Source of the DNA: WLWS01 sp047638675
GTDB lineage: Bacteria > Pseudomonadota > Gammaproteobacteria > Eutrophobiales > Eutrophobiaceae
Assembly (NCBI GenBank): GCA_047638675.1
Contig: JBLIML010000001.1
Span: forward strand, 41,288-105,287
Direction: 5' to 3'
Length of the DNA stretch: 64,000 bases
The position numbers and the translations under genes were made by a program. The notes under the pieces are model-generated. The model did no database searches and was not told the origin of the DNA. It saw nothing but the letters and a program-made list of their open reading frames with translations. Numbering within the stretch: position 1 is the first letter of the stretch; every line of letters begins with the position of its first letter. Shown piece by piece: positions 8,526 to 17,758 of this stretch.

Positions 8526-9214
8526 TTGTTTAAATATTGGAAGCGTTGTAATAAGCCATTAATGACGAAAGCCACCAGCAGTAACAAGATACCCAAAGCC
8601 AAAGCAAATTCAAACTCACCTTTGCTGGTTTCCAGAGCAATAGCCGTGGTCATGGTACGAGTGAAGCCTTCGATATTTCCACCCAGCATCATGGCAATGC
8701 CCACTTCTCCAATGGCTCTACCAAAACCCATAACGACAGCTGCCATGATCAAGAAGCGAACTTCGTTTAAAAATAATAAACCCTGCTGGATGGTGTTAGC
8801 GCCCAGTCCTCGGCAGGTCATTAACAATCTAGGATCGGCACTGAGGGCGGCACTTATGCTCAGACTCCAGATAACAGGGATAATCAACACACATTGGCCG
8901 ATTATCATGGCAGTGGGTGTATAAAGCAGCCCCAACTCGCCCATGGGTCCCTGCCTGCTCAATATGCCGTAGAGCAAAAGTCCGACGACGACTGTGGGCA
9001 AAGCAACAAGCGTATTTAGCGTTTGTAACAGCAAGGGTTTTCCAGGAAAGGTACTTAGAGCGACCAGGAGCCCCATGGGTACGCTGAACAAGGAAGCCAG
9101 AATGACGGCAATAAGAGATATCCGAATTGAAGTCCACACGACGACGAATACACTTGAGTCGAAGTCAAAAATGAGTATTAAAGCGGATGCAAGCGAGCCC
9201 AGTAAAAATTCCAT
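8522..9214 (-). CDS. tupB: Tungstate-type ABC transporter permease
   Basis: A 230-residue inner-membrane permease with about five to six transmembrane helices. It carries the EAA-loop typical of importers: CRGLGANTIQQG, then VMGFGRAIGEVGIAMMLGGN. The LPTVVVGLLLYGILSRQGPMG block is characteristic of the TupB/WtpB group. It overlaps the ATPase gene by four bases. No gene for the periplasmic binding protein (TupA) lies upstream in the divergent spacer or anywhere else in this window, so that subunit must be encoded elsewhere or be missing. Confidence 0.85.
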   Translation of the reverse strand: MEFLLGSLASALILIFDFDSSVFVVVWTSIRISLIAVILASLFSVPMGLLVALSTFPGKPLLLQTLNTLVALPTVVVGLLLYGILSRQGPMGELGLLYTPTAMIIGQCVLIIPVIWSLSISAALSADPRLLMTCRGLGANTIQQGLLFLNEVRFLIMAAVVMGFGRAIGEVGIAMMLGGNIEGFTRTMTTAIALETSKGEFEFALALGILLLLVAFVINGLLQRFQYLNK

Positions 9215-9332
9215 TGTTTATATTACTCCTGCATTCGATTTAAATCCGTGCCCAATGCCAATCGAGTCATCAGCTTGCTTGACTTGGCCATAGCAGCAAC
9301 TAATATGCAGGTATATTCCTCGGGTCAATACG

Positions 9333-9788
9333 ATGAAAATTGAGTTTGAAAAAAACATAAATGGTTTTCAGGAAGCACGAAAGCTAAAAATGATATTGGA
9401 GCATTATGCCCATTCAGACGCGACTGATAAACCTACCTTATTGCAAATTGAGTCCATTATTGAGCAGATTGAAAATTTTATTTCCGATCCGGAATTCAAT
9501 TCGCTCGCCAAAGATATCCGTGTTGACGATGCCGCCTACCGTTCGCTGGAAGGATCCCCTACTTTATTAAGACGTCTAATCGCCAGTGTACGTGCAATTG
9601 TCGGCCCCTCAAAAAAGGAAATGCTACTAAGTAAACAGCGCCAGGAGCTGCTGGAAAGGGCCGAAAGGGCTGAATCCATGGCTTTTGATGCACTGGCAGA
9701 GACGGCTGAGATCGGTCGAGAACGCGATGGCCTGGAACGCAGATTGAAGCAGCAGAAAGAGGGTGCAGACTCTAAAAAGGAAAATTAA
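9333..9788 (+). CDS. Uncharacterised coiled-coil protein
   Basis: I do not recognise this 151-residue protein. It has no signal peptide or membrane segment. The first half is mostly helical with several acidic patches, a central SPTLLRRLIASVRAIVG segment looks amphipathic, and the last third is a charged heptad-like coiled coil (ELLERAERAESMAFDALAE) ending in a lysine-rich tail. It is divergent from tupB, with 118 bases between their starts, and convergent with the lipoprotein gene that follows. The composition and clear reading frame support a real gene. Confidence 0.65.
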   Translation: MKIEFEKNINGFQEARKLKMILEHYAHSDATDKPTLLQIESIIEQIENFISDPEFNSLAKDIRVDDAAYRSLEGSPTLLRRLIASVRAIVGPSKKEMLLSKQRQELLERAERAESMAFDALAETAEIGRERDGLERRLKQQKEGADSKKEN

Positions 9789-9864
9789 GTTCTGCTGTGA
9801 CTCATAATGGGCACTACGACGCTAAGACCCATCCGACAATTTTCCTGGTGTTCCAATTATCGTA

Positions 9865-11340
9865 TTAAGGAAAACTGAAATAACGTTCCAGTAAATCAGC
9901 ATCATCAAAGTGGCGTCGACCAATAAAGGCCGTTGCATGATGTCCCCACTGCCGCATTGCACCGGCATCTTCCACACCCATAGGCCATAACAACCAACGC
10001 TCCTTACGACTGCTGCCAGGAACAATGCCAGTTGCACCAAACATACTTTTATACTTTCCGTTTTTCATCGCTATGGAACGTAATTGATTATAATCCGCAA
10101 AGCGATAGACTCGATGTTCTATGCTCAGATCTTTGGCCAGTACGGATTCAATATAATGAGATCCGGCGGCTATGCGCAAATGCACCCGCTGACCCACCTC
10201 TCGTACTGGCCCTCGTTTAGGCACCAACAAAGGTTCTTCCCTGTCACTAAGTGGCAATTCACGCATGACAGTGCTGCCAGCGGGGAAGAACATATGGTAA
10301 CAACCGCAATTGTGCATAGCGTCGTACATCAGCACTTTGCCATCCCTGCCAACAGTTACCCGCCAGGTAATGCCATCTAAACGACCGGAGAGGATGTCCG
10401 CAACTGAGGTCGCCGTTCGAGCGGGAAACCAGATAATATAATTAAACTGCGGCAATATTTGACCCTTTACTTTCATATAGGAAAGATATTGATAAACCAC
10501 GCCATCGCTTGTGTTAATTTTTAATTGTTCGTCAGCTGACCAGTAAGGCGAGCCGATTTTGTCATCATCGCTGACTTCATCCACCTCCCATACCGGGGCG
10601 AAATGTCTGAACAATCTATTTTCGTCGTACACGTTGAATGAAGGCAGAGATAGGACATTGCTGCTGCTTGTTCGCAGCAATTTTGCAATTTCATCTTCAC
10701 TAATCTCAAGAGGTTTTTCTGGCGCATAGCGGAGAAGAGTGCCTTTGACGGCAAGGTCCTTTTCCGCAATTGAAAACGTCTGCTTTATCTTTTTCTGTAA
10801 TTTGCCTACGCCTCTTTTTACGAACAAACTGGAAATTGGGTATATACCAAATATGCGGTTTCCTTTCAGATAACTGTCCGCCACTACGGCGGCCTCTCTA
10901 ATTTTTTCAATTTGCTCGGGATCTTGAAGGTCCTCCTGCATCATTAATTCAGCACACTTATCCAGTGCCTCTATTGAAGCAAAATCTAAGGCATTGGCAT
11001 TTTGCAGCTCGATCTGACGAGCCTGTTGATCCCGTTTCGCCATCGCTTCCATCCATGCTTTGAGTTTATGTTTTTCCTTAAGCTCTCCACTTAATGATGC
11101 CAAAAAGCGATTGCTGCGCAGATGGGGAAAACCCGTCAGGCGAGCAAATTGCGCATCGATTGCGGAGGTTTTAATAGTCAATTCATCGGCTTTGGCATAT
11201 AAACTCGCGCACTCCGCGAGGCGGCCCTGTGAATGCAGATAAGCGGATTTCAGATCAGATATGCGCTTTGGCTGTATGCTACAGGCGCATAGCATCATCA
11301 TGGCGAATGCTGGAAGAACTCGACGGAGCGACATAGGCAT
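9865..11340 (-). CDS. Predicted lipoprotein of unknown function with HNCGCYH motif
   Basis: The 491-residue product begins with a basic, hydrophobic signal and the lipobox LCAC with Cys20, so it should be a lipid-anchored envelope protein. The next 150 residues are helical and charged. The second half is beta-rich and contains YDAMHNCGCYH, a cluster of His and Cys that could bind a metal or form a disulfide, and a tryptophan-rich part (ERWLLWPMG). I do not recognise a named domain. It is divergent from miaB with about 90 bases between the starts. Its expression and role are unknown. A cytoplasmic membrane or outer-membrane location cannot be decided; Ser follows the lipid-modified Cys, which does not suggest inner-membrane retention. 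Confidence 0.7.
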   Translation of the reverse strand: MPMSLRRVLPAFAMMMLCACSIQPKRISDLKSAYLHSQGRLAECASLYAKADELTIKTSAIDAQFARLTGFPHLRSNRFLASLSGELKEKHKLKAWMEAMAKRDQQARQIELQNANALDFASIEALDKCAELMMQEDLQDPEQIEKIREAAVVADSYLKGNRIFGIYPISSLFVKRGVGKLQKKIKQTFSIAEKDLAVKGTLLRYAPEKPLEISEDEIAKLLRTSSSNVLSLPSFNVYDENRLFRHFAPVWEVDEVSDDDKIGSPYWSADEQLKINTSDGVVYQYLSYMKVKGQILPQFNYIIWFPARTATSVADILSGRLDGITWRVTVGRDGKVLMYDAMHNCGCYHMFFPAGSTVMRELPLSDREEPLLVPKRGPVREVGQRVHLRIAAGSHYIESVLAKDLSIEHRVYRFADYNQLRSIAMKNGKYKSMFGATGIVPGSSRKERWLLWPMGVEDAGAMRQWGHHATAFIGRRHFDDADLLERYFSFP

Positions 11341-11429
11341 CGTATTTTCGGTAGTTTTCCGCTAAAAGTGGCTGGAAAAGCTGAATAATACAGTGTAATT
11401 TACCCATCCCTTTGAAAACAGTAATATTT

Positions 11430-12800
11430 ATGGGCAAGAAGCTCTACATCAAATCATTTGGCTGTCAGATGAATGATTACGATTCCGCAAAGATGCGCGA
11501 TATCCTTGCCGCATCCCACGATACAACAACGACTGACGATCCGAGTTCAGCAGATATTATTCTGGTAAATACCTGCTCGATTCGTGAAAAAGCAGAGGAA
11601 AAGCTATTCTCCGACCTTGGGCGTTGGCGAAAGCTCAAAGTTGAGAACCCTGATTTAATTATCGGTGTTGGTGGTTGTGTCGCAAGTCAGGAGGGTTCTG
11701 CAATCCGTGAGCGTGCACCTTACGTCGATATGGTATTCGGTCCACAAACCCTGCATCGATTACCCGAGATGCTCGATAGCGTTCGTGAGCATGGTCAACC
11801 GGTGGTAGACATCTCTTTTCCCGAGATAGAAAAATTTGATCGCATGCCGGAACCCCGTGCCGAAGGACCCAGTGCATTTGTATCGATCATGGAAGGATGT
11901 AGCAAATATTGCACATTTTGTGTCGTGCCCTATACCCGCGGCGAAGAGATCAGTAGACCGTTGGATGATGTCATCACCGAGGTAGTAGCGCTGGCTGAAC
12001 AGGGTGTCAGGGAAGTGACTCTGCTGGGGCAAAATGTTAATGCTTATCGGGGTGACACGCACGAAGGTGATATTGCAGATTTCGCCAGCTTGATTGAATA
12101 TGTCGCCGCCATTGAAGGAATCGAGCGTCTTCGATACACAACCTCGCACCCGGTAGAGTTTAGCGAAAGATTAATCCAGACTTATGCGCATGTTCCGGAA
12201 CTGGTGAATCATTTACACCTGCCCGTGCAAAGCGGCTCAGATCGCATATTGGCGATGATGAAACGTGGCCACACTGTTCTGGAATATAAAGCCAAACTTC
12301 GCAAGCTGAGAAAGATTCGACCGAATATCAGCATATCTTCAGACTTTATAGTGGGTTTTCCCGGCGAGTCGGATAAAGATTTTGAGGCTACCATGAATCT
12401 CATTAACGACATTGGTTTTGATCAATCATTCAGCTTTATATATAGCAAGCGCCCTGGCACGCCGGCGGCGAACATGGCGGATGACACTCCGGATGAGGTA
12501 AAAAAACAGCGCCTGCAAATATTACAAGCCCGCATTAATCAGTTTTCCACGGATATCAGTGCAAGTATGCTCGGCACACAGCAGCGTATTTTGCTTGAAG
12601 GACCTTCTCGCAAAGACCCCGCCGAACTTTGCGGTCGTACTGAAAATAATCGTGTAGTGAATCTCGCAGGTGATCTGGAATTAATTGGTCAGTTCGCTGA
12701 AGTCCGAATCACAAAAGCTTTGCCCAATTCGCTACGCGGTGAACTGATTGCCCGCCACCTCGGCGCTCCAACACTCATTGACCAACGTATTGCTGTCTAA
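11430..12800 (+). CDS. miaB: tRNA-2-methylthio-N6-dimethylallyladenosine synthase
   Basis: MiaB adds a methylthio group to i6A37 of tRNAs reading UNN codons, using two iron-sulfur clusters and S-adenosylmethionine. The UPF0004 domain is at the start (LYIKSFGCQMNDYDS, later GGCVASQEG). The radical-SAM cluster motif is CSKYCTFCVVPYTRG, and a TRAM domain for RNA binding closes the protein. I take the ATG at 11430 because MGKKLYIKSFGCQMN is the usual beginning; a TTG six codons earlier is the alternative. The length of 456 residues is normal. The stop lies three bases before the phoH start, giving the conserved miaB-ybeZ-ybeY-ybeX order. Confidence 0.97.
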   Translation: MGKKLYIKSFGCQMNDYDSAKMRDILAASHDTTTTDDPSSADIILVNTCSIREKAEEKLFSDLGRWRKLKVENPDLIIGVGGCVASQEGSAIRERAPYVDMVFGPQTLHRLPEMLDSVREHGQPVVDISFPEIEKFDRMPEPRAEGPSAFVSIMEGCSKYCTFCVVPYTRGEEISRPLDDVITEVVALAEQGVREVTLLGQNVNAYRGDTHEGDIADFASLIEYVAAIEGIERLRYTTSHPVEFSERLIQTYAHVPELVNHLHLPVQSGSDRILAMMKRGHTVLEYKAKLRKLRKIRPNISISSDFIVGFPGESDKDFEATMNLINDIGFDQSFSFIYSKRPGTPAANMADDTPDEVKKQRLQILQARINQFSTDISASMLGTQQRILLEGPSRKDPAELCGRTENNRVVNLAGDLELIGQFAEVRITKALPNSLRGELIARHLGAPTLIDQRIAV

Positions 12801-12803
12801 TTC

Positions 12804-13787
12804 TTGAACACGCCCAATATTAAAGTCCAACCCATCGCTACAGAAGTGGTGCTGGAGCCGATGGACAATCACCGACTCGCCAATTTCTGTGGACCTTTGG
12901 ATTCGCACCTGCGTCAATTAGAACGTCGTCTGGGAGTCGAGATAAACAACAGGGCCAACCGCTTTCGGGTTATTGGATCAGTAAAAACTGTCGAAATTAC
13001 AACTCAATTAATTCAGGAAATTTACGCCGCTGGCAAAGATGAATTAATCACTGCGGAGTTAATACATCTACATCTTCGAGGTGCCAATATTGACGAAAAA
13101 ATAGACAGTGACTTCTCTGAAGACATCTCTATTAAAACCAAACGTGGGATCGTTAAAGGAAGAACGCCTAATCAACGCCTTTATTTGCACAATATTCTAA
13201 ATAACGACATTAGCTTTGGTATCGGACCTGCCGGTACGGGAAAAACCTACCTGGCCGTGGCCTGTGCAGTCGCGGCACTGGAACAGGACTCCGTCCGACG
13301 CATAGTGCTGGTGCGACCTGCAGTTGAAGCGGGAGAAAAACTGGGCTTTTTACCGGGCGACCTCGTACAAAAAGTCGATCCTTATCTGCGTCCGCTCTAT
13401 GACGCTTTATTCGAAATGTTTGGCTTCGAAAAAGTAGCAAAGTATATTGAACGCAATGTGATTGAAGTGGCTCCCCTTGCCTTCATGCGTGGTCGTACGC
13501 TAAACGAATCGTTTGTTATCCTCGATGAGGCGCAAAATACCACAGTGGAACAGATGAAGATGTTCCTCACCCGTATTGGTTTTGGCTCGAAAGCCGTAAT
13601 CACTGGTGACATCACCCAGGTCGACCTTCCACAGGAAAGAAAATCAGGACTGCGCCATATCATTGATATATTGAACAATGAACAGGATATCAGTTTCACT
13701 TTTTTTAAATCAAAGGATGTCGTCAGACACCCGCTGGTTGCCCGTATACTGAATGCATATGAGCGGCATGAGCCCTCTAATAATTAG
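12804..13787 (+). CDS. ybeZ: PhoH-family ATPase
   Basis: A PhoH-like P-loop ATPase with a helicase-like core. Walker A is GPAGTGKTYLA and Walker B is VILDEAQNTT. The N-terminal segment (LEPMDNHRLANFCGPLD) matches YbeZ proteins and includes a KH-like region that should contact RNA. YbeZ works with the endoribonuclease YbeY, whose gene follows after 15 bases. The start is a TTG three bases after the miaB stop; the next ATG at about 12861 would cut into the conserved N-terminus, so the rare start is preferred and translation is probably coupled to miaB. Length is 327 residues. Confidence 0.93.
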   Translation: MNTPNIKVQPIATEVVLEPMDNHRLANFCGPLDSHLRQLERRLGVEINNRANRFRVIGSVKTVEITTQLIQEIYAAGKDELITAELIHLHLRGANIDEKIDSDFSEDISIKTKRGIVKGRTPNQRLYLHNILNNDISFGIGPAGTGKTYLAVACAVAALEQDSVRRIVLVRPAVEAGEKLGFLPGDLVQKVDPYLRPLYDALFEMFGFEKVAKYIERNVIEVAPLAFMRGRTLNESFVILDEAQNTTVEQMKMFLTRIGFGSKAVITGDITQVDLPQERKSGLRHIIDILNNEQDISFTFFKSKDVVRHPLVARILNAYERHEPSNN

Positions 13788-13802
13788 TCCTCTGATAATA
13801 CT

Positions 13803-14252
13803 GTGATACACACTGTAGATGTCCAGTATGGAATTGATGGACCCGATTTGCCAAAGCGCACACAGGTAACACTCTGGGCCAACGCCGCATTACAGAATAT
13901 TGATACAGCGGTCGAACTAAGTATTCGTATAGTGGACGAGCTGGAAGGAACGCAGTTAAATGAGCAATGGAGCAAAAAAACCGGGCCAACCAACGTTTTG
14001 TCTTTCCCCTTCGAAGGGAATGAGGAAATGCAACCGAAATTACTCGGTGATGTTGTACTCTGTGCGCCGGTAATTGCCAGAGAGGCCTTTGAGCAGGACA
14101 AGTCAGTAGATGCACATTGGGCACACATGATTATTCATGGCACATTGCATTTATTAGGCTATGATCATATTGAGGGACAACAAATAGAGATTATGGAATC
14201 TCTTGAGATCAAAATCCTTAACAAGCTAAATTTTAACAACCCGTATACCTAA
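13803..14252 (+). CDS. ybeY: Endoribonuclease YbeY
   Basis: YbeY is a zinc-dependent single-strand endoribonuclease needed for 16S rRNA 3'-end maturation and ribosome quality control. The metal motif HGTLHLLGYDH (H-x3-H-x5-H) is intact and the preceding TGPTNVLSFPF block is the family hallmark. At 149 residues the length is normal. The start is GTG at 13803, 15 bases after ybeZ. The stop lies eight bases before the corC start, so the genes form one operon. Confidence 0.96.
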   Translation: MIHTVDVQYGIDGPDLPKRTQVTLWANAALQNIDTAVELSIRIVDELEGTQLNEQWSKKTGPTNVLSFPFEGNEEMQPKLLGDVVLCAPVIAREAFEQDKSVDAHWAHMIIHGTLHLLGYDHIEGQQIEIMESLEIKILNKLNFNNPYT

Positions 14253-14260
14253 ATACCTTT

Positions 14261-15118
14261 ATGAACAAAGATGACCCTGGCAGCGGCCCTCATTCCTTTG
14301 TAAGTTGGCTGAAAAATGCACTTACCAGGGAACCGCAGGATCTACAAGATCTCATCGAAATTCTACGTAACTCCGAAGCCAGAAACCTGCTTGATCCTGA
14401 TGTACTTGCCATGGTGGAAGGAGCTCTGCACGTCTCCACTATGAAAGTGCGTGACATTATGGTGCCGAAGATACAAATGGTCGTCATCAATAATGAGACT
14501 CAGCCTGAAGATATCATTAAAACTGTACTGGAGTCAGGACACTCGCGTTTTCCTGTTATCGCAGGTGATGCCAACGATGTCATTGGTATTTTACTGGCGA
14601 AAGACCTGCTTTCCTGTTTCAAAAAAAATGACACAGACAATGACTTTGATATAAAGGACATGATGCGACCGGCTATTTTTATTCCGGAAAGTAAACGCCT
14701 CAATGTCTTGCTTAGAGAATTCCGATCCTCTCGCAACCATATGGCTATCGTCGTAGATGAGTACGGCATTGCCGGGCTTGTGACTATTGAAGATGTCATC
14801 GAAGAGATAGTCGGGGAAATTGAGGATGAGCATGACATAGACGAAGAAGAGAATATTAATCAACACGGCAAAAATCGCTATACTGTCAATGCGATCACGA
14901 CTATAGATGATTTTAATAAATACTTCGACACTGATTTGAGTGATGACGAATACGAAACTATAGGCGGTCTTGTCATTAATGCTTTTGGTCACCTGCCCAA
15001 ACGCGGCGAAATGATAGATTTCGCAGGCTACAACATCAAAATCCTACGTTCCGATAAACGCCGAGTGCATTTGCTGCGTTTGATTAAAACAGAAGCCATC
15101 ACGGAACAGGAAACCTGA
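14261..15118 (+). CDS. corC: CBS-domain protein CorC/YbeX
   Basis: A soluble 285-residue member of the HlyC/CorC family with two CBS domains (for example MKVRDIMVPKIQMV, and LREFRSSRNHMAIVVDEYG in the second) and a C-terminal CorC/transporter-associated domain (YETIGGLVINAFGHLPKRG). It is linked to magnesium and cobalt homeostasis and, through its conserved operon, to ribosome function. It closes the miaB-ybeZ-ybeY-ybeX group. In most gammaproteobacteria lnt follows directly; here three other genes and 2.6 kb lie between. Confidence 0.94.
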   Translation: MNKDDPGSGPHSFVSWLKNALTREPQDLQDLIEILRNSEARNLLDPDVLAMVEGALHVSTMKVRDIMVPKIQMVVINNETQPEDIIKTVLESGHSRFPVIAGDANDVIGILLAKDLLSCFKKNDTDNDFDIKDMMRPAIFIPESKRLNVLLREFRSSRNHMAIVVDEYGIAGLVTIEDVIEEIVGEIEDEHDIDEEENINQHGKNRYTVNAITTIDDFNKYFDTDLSDDEYETIGGLVINAFGHLPKRGEMIDFAGYNIKILRSDKRRVHLLRLIKTEAITEQET

Positions 15119-15219
15119 CAACATAAACAGATTGCAGACAAAGAGCGTGGATACTTAAGTCATAGCTTCCCACCAAGCGCATAATTATTAGTGTCTCATC
15201 TCAAACATAGGAGTCGCTT

Positions 15220-15879
15220 ATGTCTTATGTAGACTGGATGATTAGAACGAAGCAAATCGGAGCTTGCAGTTGCGATTATGGCTGTCCGTGTGAATTTAAC
15301 GCACCACCGACACGTCTTCCCTGCGAAGGCGTAATGGCCATGGAAATTGCCGAGGGCTACTTTAGCGACATACGACTTGATGGTCTTCGTGTGGCTGGCG
15401 TATACAATTGGCCAGGCCCGGTACACGAAGGCAAGGGCACATGGTTAAGTATCATCGATAAAGCGGCATCTAAGGAACAGGCAGCGGCTCTTTTTAAAAT
15501 TATGGGGGGTGAGGAACAGGCGCCCAATACTGGCTTCGCAATTTACGGATCAACTATCGAATATGAACCAGACCCGATTTATGCTGATATTGAATTTCAG
15601 TTTGACCTCGAAGGACGCAAAGGGCGTTTTGTCGTCGACAATGTGCTTGCCGCTGAAGTTGAACCCATTAAAAACCCGGTAACAGGACAATCGCATTTTA
15701 TTTCAATTCGTCCCCATGATGGATTCGAATTTCGCGAAGCTGAAATGGCAAGTGCCACTTTCTGGAGTAAAGGTGCAGTGGAACAGCAACACGAGGGAAG
15801 ATTCGCAGCTATAAGCTACGTCAGCTATGGGCCTCATGGAATCATTTCAGAGGAAAGTTATCCACATAGAAGTAGCTAA
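15220..15879 (+). CDS. DUF1326 protein
   Basis: A 219-residue soluble protein whose N-terminus (GACSCDYGCPCEFNAPP) is the cysteine-rich signature of DUF1326. The four closely spaced cysteines suggest metal binding or redox chemistry, but the family has no established function. A good ribosome binding site (AGGAG) stands seven or so bases before the ATG. Its last four bases overlap the end of the convergent membrane-protein gene. It sits in the segment that separates ybeX from lnt. Confidence 0.85.
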   Translation: MSYVDWMIRTKQIGACSCDYGCPCEFNAPPTRLPCEGVMAMEIAEGYFSDIRLDGLRVAGVYNWPGPVHEGKGTWLSIIDKAASKEQAAALFKIMGGEEQAPNTGFAIYGSTIEYEPDPIYADIEFQFDLEGRKGRFVVDNVLAAEVEPIKNPVTGQSHFISIRPHDGFEFREAEMASATFWSKGAVEQQHEGRFAAISYVSYGPHGIISEESYPHRSS

Positions 15880-16955
15880 ACTTGACTCTTTCTTACAGAC
15901 CAGATGAAGCTGTCGTACCAAAAATGCATAATAGAAACCGTTAGAGCTACAGCAAAAATGCTCTCATAGTAAAACATATTTGTTTCCAGAAAATAGCCAG
16001 CACTTATTCCGATTAAAATGAATATCAAAAATGTGTTGATGACACCGCGCTTTTTCCCTTCCTGGCCAAAAGATTTTTGCATATTCTTTTTTTCGAAGTG
16101 CCATACAATGGCAAAGTATTGTATGGCATGGAAAAAATTCATTATGACAAAGGCTTGCCCGAAGCTATTAAAGCCCCATGCCGAAATTGAACAGATCGCA
16201 GTGCACGTTAGAAGAGCAATTTTTTGAAAAGATATGGCATAACCTGCTTTATAGAATCTCCAATATGAATACAGATAGAAGATCAAAAATGGCAGGCCAA
16301 TGAGAAATACGAACTCAGTTATGTTGCTCTTATATTGAAAGACCAGATCTGGTATTTGAATCAGGAAAGACTGGTCATTGATTTGTTCATATCCGTTAAA
16401 AACCTTCATATGAGGCATCAACGCCCAACCTGCGAATATGGGGCCTACGTAAAGTGACAGGTTCAGGAAATAGTCTAGCCGCCTGCCGATATTCATATTA
16501 GCATTGCCTGCTTTTTTGTCATAAATTCTTCCCAGGCCAAAAGTTTGCAGACTTGAATGGTACACGTCCCACCAGCTTGCTAATATTAAAATCAATACAC
16601 CAAAGAACAGAGAAGAATTAATGAGCGCTGCTAAAACAATGGGAACAAGCGTAAATCGATAAGGATATAATTTAAATATTTTTCTATTCCCGTGGCTTCT
16701 GAAAAATACTATAAATAAATGTGCGTAAATTAATCCTCCTATAATGACTCCACTTAAAGGTCGTACTTTATCCTTCATCCCGGCTTTGATGGTGCCGTCA
16801 AGGAATTCCAGATTGAATATATATGAAATGATCAGTAGACCGATGAGGGGTGTTGCTATAAAGAATACGATGTCATAAGCAGGACTAACTATAAATCCCT
16901 TATTGTCATAAGACATTATGGCTTTTTTATAAACATCAGAAGTTGTTTCAAACAT
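15876..16955 (-). CDS. Polytopic membrane protein with histidine motifs, function unknown
   Basis: A 359-residue integral membrane protein with about eight to nine transmembrane helices. Conserved-looking polar motifs sit at helix ends: ASWWDVYHSSLQTFGLGRIY, FFHAIQYFAIVWHFEKK, and a C-terminal IMHFWYDSFIWSVRK. Histidines in such places recall membrane metalloenzymes such as Brp/Blh-type carotenoid oxygenases, but I cannot assign it to a named family. The gene is AT-rich relative to its neighbours and runs against the surrounding operon, overlapping the DUF1326 gene tail to tail by four bases. Both facts fit an acquired gene. Confidence 0.7.
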   Translation of the reverse strand: MFETTSDVYKKAIMSYDNKGFIVSPAYDIVFFIATPLIGLLIISYIFNLEFLDGTIKAGMKDKVRPLSGVIIGGLIYAHLFIVFFRSHGNRKIFKLYPYRFTLVPIVLAALINSSLFFGVLILILASWWDVYHSSLQTFGLGRIYDKKAGNANMNIGRRLDYFLNLSLYVGPIFAGWALMPHMKVFNGYEQINDQSFLIQIPDLVFQYKSNITEFVFLIGLPFLIFYLYSYWRFYKAGYAISFQKIALLTCTAICSISAWGFNSFGQAFVIMNFFHAIQYFAIVWHFEKKNMQKSFGQEGKKRGVINTFLIFILIGISAGYFLETNMFYYESIFAVALTVSIMHFWYDSFIWSVRKSQV

Positions 16956-17117
16956 ACAAAACTATATCCTTTATTGGACTACACGATATTGTAATAGTGC
17001 TAGATATACAACGTTTATGGCATAAAGATAGAAATCCAGTTAACCTAATTTTACTAACTCCGGTGTTTTTCTCCGGACTCTATTGACCAGGCTGATAAGA
17101 ACAGAAGGAAATTAACA

Positions 17118-17585
17118 ATGAGCAGATTGAGGCTATTAGTTGCTATTACATTACTGAGCGGAGGATATTTCACGCATGCAGAAGAAAACTCAACAAAACA
17201 ACCCATGAACGTAAGCTACACTCGAATAGTTGTAGACGAAGAGGGTAAATCCCACTTTTCTTCTGGGGAAATTCCTATGGCCTTAGGTAGTTACGCGCAG
17301 CCTGAACCGAAGCTTCGTTTATCAAAAACCTATCCGGCAACTTCCGCTACATTTTTTTCGGCCCCTCCCGGTTATTTTGGTGATTGGCATACTGCCATTC
17401 GTAAACAATTCTTGTTTCATCTCTCCGGTGTTTCGGAAATCGTCGTTAGCGATGGCGAGACACGGCAATTCGGTCCGGGCGATATACTATTAGTGGAGGA
17501 TACCACTGGCCAGGGTCATACCGCTCGCGTTGTGGGCGACGAAGATATTGTAATCGTTGCCGTGCCTGCAGCTTTGGATGAATAA
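17118..17585 (+). CDS. Secreted cupin-domain protein
   Basis: A 155-residue protein with a signal peptide (MSRLRLLVAITLLSGGYFTHA, cleavage probably after THA) and a small RmlC-like cupin. The second cupin motif is seen in RQFGPGDILLVEDTTGQGH; the first is reduced (GDWHTAIRKQF). Cupins bind metals or small ligands, and this one would act in the periplasm. A strong ribosome binding site (AGAAGGAAA) precedes the ATG. Substrate is unknown. It stands alone between the divergent membrane-protein gene and lnt. Confidence 0.8.
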   Translation: MSRLRLLVAITLLSGGYFTHAEENSTKQPMNVSYTRIVVDEEGKSHFSSGEIPMALGSYAQPEPKLRLSKTYPATSATFFSAPPGYFGDWHTAIRKQFLFHLSGVSEIVVSDGETRQFGPGDILLVEDTTGQGHTARVVGDEDIVIVAVPAALDE

Positions 17586-17758
17586 ATATTTTCCTGGTAA
17601 GAAAGATATGCCATTGGCAATTAACATGGTGGAGGTTACCGCGATTCTTCTTCAAAATGTAATTGCCAAAACGATATTGACTGTTCGTCAGTACTCGTAA
17701 ACGAATGCGCGTATTCCTGTTCACTTCCCCAATTTAAATCAGGTATATTGCGCTTTAT

